This document shows, piece by piece, positions 60,288 to 64,000 of a DNA stretch of 64,000 bases; position 1 is the first letter of the stretch; each line of letters begins with the position of its first letter. A program made the translations under genes and the position numbers. The stretch lies in the NCBI RefSeq assembly GCF_029626225.1, contig NZ_JARUBP010000001.1, forward strand, positions 7,068,001 to 7,132,000, written 5' to 3'. The stretch is from Asanoa sp. WMMD1127 (GTDB lineage Bacteria; Actinomycetota; Actinomycetes; Mycobacteriales; Micromonosporaceae). The notes under the pieces were generated by a model that worked only from the letters and a program-made list of their open reading frames with translations, ran no database searches and was not told the origin of the DNA.

Positions 60288-61211
60288 GTGGACCTCGACG
60301 CCGTGCGCACCTTCGTCGCGATCGCGGACAGCGGCCAGTTCGGCGAGGCGGCGGCCGAGCTGGGCGTCACCCAGCAGGCGGTGTCGAAGCGCGTGGCGGC
60401 GCTGGAGAAGGACCTGGGGGCGCGGCTGTTCACCCGTACGCCGCGCGGCGCCCACCTCACCGTCGACGGCCAGGCTTTCCTGCCGCACGCCCGCGAGCTG
60501 CTCCGCGTGGCCGCGCGGGCGGACGCGTCGGTGCGCCCCGGCCGGCGCGCGCTGCGGGTCGACGTAGTCAGCCGCCGAGTAGCGCCGGCGGTGGTGCTGC
60601 AGGACTTCTACCGCGCGCACCCCGGTGTCGACCTCGACGTGGTAACGCTCGTGGCCGGCGTCGAGGAGGCGATAGCCGCGGTCGAGGCGGGCACGATCGA
60701 CGCGACGTTCCACGCGGTGCCCGGCCTGCGCCTACCGCCGACGGTCCGCGCGGCGCCGGCGATCGAGGAGCCGCACGAACTGCTGGTCGGCCCGCGCCAC
60801 ACCCTGGCGAGGCTGCGCACCGTCACACCCTCCGCCTTGGCGGGGCACCGGATCTGGATGCCCGGGATGGCGCCGGGCACGGAGTGGTCGCGCTACTACG
60901 ACGAGCTCGCGGCCGCGTTCGACCTGACGATCGACGTGGTCGGCCCGGTCTTCGGCTACGAGGCGTTGCTGGCCGAGATTGCCGATTCCCCCACGCTTGC
61001 GACGCTGGTCAGCGAACGCTCACGCTATCTGTGGCCGGACAGCTACGACCTGCGCCGCATCCCGGTCCGCAACCCAAGTCCCATCTACCCGATGTCCCTG
61101 ATCTGGCGAGCCGACAACCGCCACCCCACCCTGACCACACTCCGCCGCCACCTCCAATCAGCGCGGTCCGCGGCGGCCGACGGCGATACCTGGCTCCCGC
61201 GCTGGCGCTAG
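60288..61211 (+). CDS. LysR family transcriptional regulator
   Basis: 307-residue LysR regulator. HTH: LDAVRTFVAIADSGQFGEAA, AELGVTQQAVSKRVAALEKD, then GARLFTRTPRGAHLTVDGQA. The effector domain is typical (LRVDVVSRRVAPAVVLQDFY, GTIDATFHAVPGL, VGPVFGYEALLAEIADSP). GTG at 60288 gives the family start. It faces the MFS gene and is followed by the 37-bp tandem array. Confidence 0.9.
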   Translation: MDLDAVRTFVAIADSGQFGEAAAELGVTQQAVSKRVAALEKDLGARLFTRTPRGAHLTVDGQAFLPHARELLRVAARADASVRPGRRALRVDVVSRRVAPAVVLQDFYRAHPGVDLDVVTLVAGVEEAIAAVEAGTIDATFHAVPGLRLPPTVRAAPAIEEPHELLVGPRHTLARLRTVTPSALAGHRIWMPGMAPGTEWSRYYDELAAAFDLTIDVVGPVFGYEALLAEIADSPTLATLVSERSRYLWPDSYDLRRIPVRNPSPIYPMSLIWRADNRHPTLTTLRRHLQSARSAAADGDTWLPRWR

Positions 61212-61298
61212 CCCATAGCCGCCCGCACTCACGAAACCCCCGGGGCCAGACCGGGCTCCCCCAGCTGGCACGAGCCCGGGCTGACGGTCGCACCAACC

Positions 61299-61453
61299 CT
61301 CGGCCGACCGCCGCCTCGCACTGCGGTCCCGCGGGCTCGGCCGACCGCCGCCTCGCACTGCGGTCCCGCGGGCTCGGCCGACCGCCGCCTCGCACTGCGG
61401 TCCCGCGGGCTCGGCCGACCGCCGCCTCGCACTGCGGTCCCGCGGGCTCGGCC
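61299..61453. repeat. 37-bp perfect tandem array downstream of the LysR gene
   Basis: The 380-base gap 61212-61591 has no convincing gene. Four units of 37 bp at 61299-61335, 61336-61372, 61373-61409 and 61410-61446 are identical base for base, followed by a partial fifth unit (7 bases). Each unit starts CTCGGCCGACCGCCGCCTCG and ends GGTCCCGCGGG. There are no spacers, so this is not a CRISPR array; 37 is not a multiple of three, so it is not coding. Confidence 0.93.
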
Positions 61454-61591
61454 ACCGCGGCGCAGCTGGCGGCCGACGAACCGCGACTACGCACGCTGCT
61501 GTGCGGCGATCCCGGCTCCTCACTCGGCGCGAAGTCCGCGTCGGAGCGACCCCGCGGCCACCGAGGACCAGACCGGCTGCCGGGTTTGGCG

Positions 61592-61912
61592 CTAGGCCGG
61601 CTCCACGTCCGCCGGTTGTGGCGCCCGAGCGGCGGCGGCGATGCGTTCCAGGGCGGCCGCGTGGGCCGTGAAGGCCGCCCGACCATGCGGGGTGAGGCGG
61701 ACCAGCGTGCGTCGGCCACCGGCCGCGGCCAGCTTGCGTACTTCGACATAGCCCTGGTCCGCCAACGCGGACAGTTGCTTGGACAGGGCCGAGTCGCTCG
61801 TGCCCACCGTGTCGCGGATGAAGCCGAACTCCGTCCAGCTGGCCGGCGCCAGCAGGGCGACCACTGTCAGCCGCGCGGGCACGTGCAGGAACTCGTCGAA
61901 GTCGTCGTCCAT
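61592..61912 (-). CDS. MarR/ArsR-like winged-helix regulator
   Basis: 106-residue single-domain regulator: FLHVPARLTVVALLAPASWT, RDTVGTSDSALSKQLSALAD with the recognition helix, QGYVEVRKLAAAGGRRTLVR for the wing, then LTPHGRAAFTAHAAALERIA. This is the winged-helix DNA-binding family (COG1846/ transcriptional regulator with wHTH). Its ATG overlaps the stop of the upstream membrane-protein gene by one base (TGATG), so the pair is coupled. Probably binds the TTTCCT-type repeats upstream of the pair. Confidence 0.85.
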   Translation of the reverse strand: MDDDFDEFLHVPARLTVVALLAPASWTEFGFIRDTVGTSDSALSKQLSALADQGYVEVRKLAAAGGRRTLVRLTPHGRAAFTAHAAALERIAAAARAPQPADVEPA

Positions 61913-62343
61913 CAGCGCCGCCGTAGTGGGCCGGCGGCCCGTAGGACCACCACCAGGCAGCCGACCGCGCCGGCGACGGCGGCGAGTAGGTGTGGGGTCG
62001 GTAGGCCGACCGCGCCGGCCGCCGAGGCCAGGCCACGGAGCACCGCCGCGAGGGCGATCCCGGCCGCCGCGCCGATGAGGATCTCGTTGGCCTTGGGCTT
62101 GCGGAGGACCGGCGCGCGCCGCAGGTAGACGAAGGCAAGCAGCGCCAGCAACGCGACCACCGGAAGGATCACCGCCCCGTTCCACGGCGCCGGCACGTCG
62201 AACGAGGCATAGGAGAGCAGCACGACCAACGCCAGCACCACCGCGTTGAAGAGCGACGAACTGTGCCGTAGCTCGCCGGCGCGGGACTGCTCCTGCCGCT
62301 TCTTGATGTCGTCGAGCGCCGCTTGCGCGTCATCAGGGTGCAT
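61912..62343 (-). CDS. small membrane protein coupled to the winged-helix regulator
   Basis: 143-residue protein with an N-terminal soluble helix (AQAALDDIKKRQEQSRAGEL) and four membrane segments (VVLALVVLLSYASFDVP, GAVILPVVALLALLAFVYL, ILIGAAAGIALAAVL, LLAAVAGAVGCLVVVLRA). Strong GAGGAGGC ribosome site before the ATG. Looks like a regulator/membrane-protein pair; the membrane protein may act as a sensor or anti-regulator for the wHTH protein. No family name known to me. Confidence 0.72.
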   Translation of the reverse strand: MHPDDAQAALDDIKKRQEQSRAGELRHSSSLFNAVVLALVVLLSYASFDVPAPWNGAVILPVVALLALLAFVYLRRAPVLRKPKANEILIGAAAGIALAAVLRGLASAAGAVGLPTPHLLAAVAGAVGCLVVVLRAAGPLRRR

Positions 62344-62355
62344 CGTCGCCTCCTC

Positions 62356-62408
62356 TTTCCTGAGAGGAAAATACTGGGTTCTTTCCTCAGAGGCAAGTCC
62401 GCTATGTT
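62356..62408. promoter_or_regulatory. divergent control region with TTTCCT repeats and leaderless-type -10
   Basis: TTTCCT-GAG-AGGAAA (62356-62370) is a palindrome and TTTCCTCAGAGGCAA (62382-62396) a near-copy 26 bases away; they lie between the divergent membrane-protein and amidohydrolase genes. TATGTT (62403-62408) lies six bases before the amidohydrolase ATG, and no Shine-Dalgarno is seen, so that mRNA probably starts at or next to the ATG (leaderless). The repeats are a candidate binding site of the winged-helix regulator. Confidence 0.5.
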
Positions 62409-62414
62409 GACTCC

Positions 62415-63401
62415 ATGCCACCGCTCGCCGACTCGGACGTGCCGACGTTCTGGCAGGGGCTCGGCCTGCCGGGCCTGGCCGACGTGCACACCCACTTCCT
62501 GCCCGACCGCATGATGCGCCGCGTCTGGGCGCACTTCGACGAGGCCGGCCCGCTGGTCGGCATGCCGTGGCCGATCGCCTACCGCTGGCCCGACGAAGAC
62601 CGCGTCGCCCACCTCCACGACATGGGTGTGCGCATCTTCAGCGCCCTCGCCTACGCCCACCGCCCCGGCATGGCCGCCGACCTCAACGAGTGGACGCTGG
62701 CCTTCGCCGCGCGTACGCCCGGATGCCTGCCCTGCGCCACGTTCTATCCGGAACCGTCGGCCCTGGCCGACACCCAAGCCGCCATCGACCGCGGCGCCCG
62801 GCTGTTCAAACTGCACCTCCAGGTCGCCGACTTCCACCCGGCCGACCCGCTGCTCGACGACGTGTGGGGCCTGCTCGCCGAGACCGACCTGCCGGTGATC
62901 GTCCACGCCGGCTCGGGCCCGGTCGCCCACGGCTACACCGGCCCGGCGCCGTTCGCCCAGGTGCTCGCGCGCCATCCACGACTACGCGCGATCATCGCCC
63001 ACCTGGGCGCGCCGGAATACCTCGACTTCCTACGCCTGGCCGAGACCTACGACCGCGTAGCCCTCGACACCACGATGATGTTCACCGACTTCTTCGACCG
63101 CGCCCACCCCTTCCCGCGCGAAGCCCTACCCCGCCTACGCGACCTGGGCCTCGCGGGAAAGGTCCTACTCGGATCGGACTTCCCCAACATCCCCTACCCG
63201 TACGCCCACCAACTGGCCGGCCTGGCCAACCTGAACCTCGGCGACGCCTGGCTACGCGCGGTCTGCTGGCACAACGCGGCCCAGCTGTTCCCACTGACTG
63301 AAGGTGGTCGCGGGCCTACAAAGCCGCCTACATCTACGCCGCTGACCTCGTTCTCCAGACCTGTGGAGTCGGCCTCCCAGTGCGGCCGCGACGCCGACTG
63401 A
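62415..63401 (+). CDS. amidohydrolase family protein with aberrant C-terminal tail
   Basis: 328-residue metal-dependent hydrolase of the amidohydrolase-2 (ACMSD/uronate isomerase-like) group: GLADVHTHFLPDRMM with the HxH metal site, LFKLHLQV, LPVIVHAGSGPVAHG, RAIIAHLGAPEYLDFL and LLGSDFPNIPYPYA with the metal-binding Asp. The family ends soon after NAAQLFPL. Here about 33 more residues follow (TEGGRGPTKPPTSTPLTSFS and so on), Pro/Ser/Thr-rich and unlike the family, as if the native 3' end was replaced by foreign sequence near 63300. The ATG at 62415 lies directly after a TATGTT -10. Confidence 0.85.
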   Translation: MPPLADSDVPTFWQGLGLPGLADVHTHFLPDRMMRRVWAHFDEAGPLVGMPWPIAYRWPDEDRVAHLHDMGVRIFSALAYAHRPGMAADLNEWTLAFAARTPGCLPCATFYPEPSALADTQAAIDRGARLFKLHLQVADFHPADPLLDDVWGLLAETDLPVIVHAGSGPVAHGYTGPAPFAQVLARHPRLRAIIAHLGAPEYLDFLRLAETYDRVALDTTMMFTDFFDRAHPFPREALPRLRDLGLAGKVLLGSDFPNIPYPYAHQLAGLANLNLGDAWLRAVCWHNAAQLFPLTEGGRGPTKPPTSTPLTSFSRPVESASQCGRDAD

Positions 63402-63486
63402 CCACCATCCGATGCGGGAGCCAGGCAGCCAGGGTGGCCGGCTGCCGGCTACCGCCGGAGCCACCCCCGCGAGGCATCCGCAATAC

Positions 63487-63861
63487 ATGACTTCTGTGCG
63501 TCGGAATCTAACGCGCAAGATGCATGTGGCTGGGCCTGGCTTCGGAGGTCTCCACCAGCACCGCTTGTAGGTCAGTGCTGACTCCACCCGGACCAGGGAG
63601 GGCACCCTAGTGTTGGTGGGAGTTGGCACCACCCTGGCGGGCGCGCAAGCGGAGCTCGTAGAGCAGGCCAAGTGGCGGGAGCACCTCAATCGGGACGCCC
63701 CCGAGCGCGTCCGCGATCAGACCGAACTGTGAGCGGGACACGGACGCACTGAACTGGAGTGGGCGAAGAGCCTGCGTAAACGACTGTCTGAGGGCGCCTG
63801 CACCATGGCTGATTCGGGTTCGTGGCGAACGGTCCCCGGACACCTCAAGATGCGCGTCTAA
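63487..63861 (+). pseudogene. possible decayed gene, interrupted frame, no family recognised
   Basis: The region 63402-63964 is AT-richer than the rest of the window and has no intact long gene. One frame reads from ATG at 63487 through TAG (63568) and TGA (63730) to TAA (63859-63861). After the TAG a GTG at 63610 with AGGGAGG eight bases upstream begins a 40-codon segment, LAGAQAELVEQAKWREHLNR to VRDQTEL, and the frame continues after the TGA with LEWAKSLRKRLSEGACTMAD. Both pieces look coding (charged, helical, GC-rich third positions), and would join naturally across the TGA. A small true gene at 63610-63732 is the alternative. Low certainty. Confidence 0.35.
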
Positions 63862-63867
63862 TCAACC

Positions 63868-63923
63868 TTGACTAGATGTTTCCTCCTCGAATACTCTGGC
63901 CAAGTAGTCAAACTGGACTAGTC
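63868..63923. promoter_or_regulatory. AT-rich control region with TAGTC half-sites
   Basis: TTGACTA (63868-63874) and TAGTCAA (63905-63911) face each other; TAGTC-AAACTG-GACTA (63905-63920) is an inverted repeat, and GACTAGTC (63916-63923) is a further palindrome. TTGACT is also a consensus -35. The sites lie 42 to 97 bases before a GTG start at 63965 and look like an autoregulated promoter of the kind found at mobile-element or GntR/XRE-controlled genes. Confidence 0.5.
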
Positions 63924-63964
63924 TAACCAATCCGTTCGCGACACCGAGAGAAGGAATCGAACCC

Positions 63965-64000
63965 GTGGGAAAGCTCGCGATCGATACGAGAGGGTTGAGC
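63965..64000 (+). CDS. start of an unidentified gene, cut by window end
   Basis: GTG at 63965 preceded by GAGAGAAGGA (AAGGA 9 bases upstream). Twelve codons are visible (MGKLAIDTRGLS). Too short to identify. Its position behind an AT-rich promoter with TAGTC repeats suggests an accessory gene. Confidence 0.4.
   Translation, partial: MGKLAIDTRGLS

Noticed and set aside
61299-61453. 37-bp array as a CRISPR
   Set aside because: The units are directly adjacent with no spacers, and no cas genes are present.
63730-63732. TGA as selenocysteine in the decayed frame
   Set aside because: No SECIS-like stem seen, another in-frame stop (TAG) lies upstream, and no protein family is recognised; degeneration is simpler.

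Overview
The window is high-GC DNA (roughly 70 percent or more by eye) with strongly GC-biased third codon positions, frequent GTG starts, and stop/start overlaps of the ATGA type. It encodes a mycothiol-dependent-type enzyme, an F420/LLM-type oxidoreductase, a SARP regulator, a PASTA-less Ser/Thr kinase, and many MerR, TetR, DeoR and XRE regulators. This points to a filamentous actinobacterium, most likely in or near Micromonosporaceae. The family assignment is an inference from gene content; no rRNA or tRNA gene is present to test it.

Layout. 1-5.5 kb: two small secreted SH3-like proteins, a secreted endonuclease/phosphatase, a stand-alone AICAR transformylase and a membrane GGDEF-EAL protein. 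5.6-10.2 kb: a TetR gene followed by a tightly coupled aldo/keto reductase - glycosyltransferase - membrane protein - hydrolase operon. 10.2-23.4 kb: mixed accessory genes (FG-GAP protein, AraC-type and MerR regulators, BtrH-like protein, LLM oxidoreductase, Ser/Thr kinase, PAP2, BBE oxidoreductase next to a SARP/NB-ARC regulator, a LysR/LysE pair, a lipoprotein). 23.4-27.3 kb: uvrA with a long basic tail and a 53-bp repeat array at its 3' end. 27.3-30.3 kb: an EAL protein and an AKR/XRE pair. 30.4-37.9 kb: a complete PTS operon: DeoR regulator, PfkB kinase carrying an 18-bp in-frame minisatellite, mannitol-type EIIC, EIIB and EIIA, Zn-dehydrogenase, HPr and Enzyme I. A 60-bp repeat runs across the ptsI stop codon. 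38-45 kb: GNAT/RpiB, a second glycosyltransferase, a MazF-type toxin-antitoxin pair, an epoxide hydrolase. 45-51.7 kb: a response regulator, Mn-catalase facing an Nramp Mn transporter, RsgA and a glucosaminidase. 51.7-63.4 kb: hydrolases, a PhoX-like protein, an FAD oxidoreductase, a TPR/S41 protease-like protein, an MFS/LysR pair and an amidohydrolase. 63.4-64 kb: a decayed, AT-richer segment, then the start of another gene.

The best-supported functional unit is the PTS operon. It carries the whole phosphorelay (Enzyme I, HPr, EIIA, EIIB, EIIC), a dehydrogenase for the resulting polyol phosphate, a sugar-phosphate kinase and its own DeoR repressor. There is an inverted-repeat operator overlapping the promoter and a twin palindrome inside the operon. 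The most unusual property of the window is structural. Several gene 3' ends carry short tandem arrays (uvrA 53 bp, ptsI 60 bp, a LysR gene 37 bp), fruK has an in-frame array, and a 48-bp element recurs nearly unchanged in two convergent intergenic gaps. I did not recognise a clear new defence or biosynthetic system; these repeats are the observation I would follow up first.
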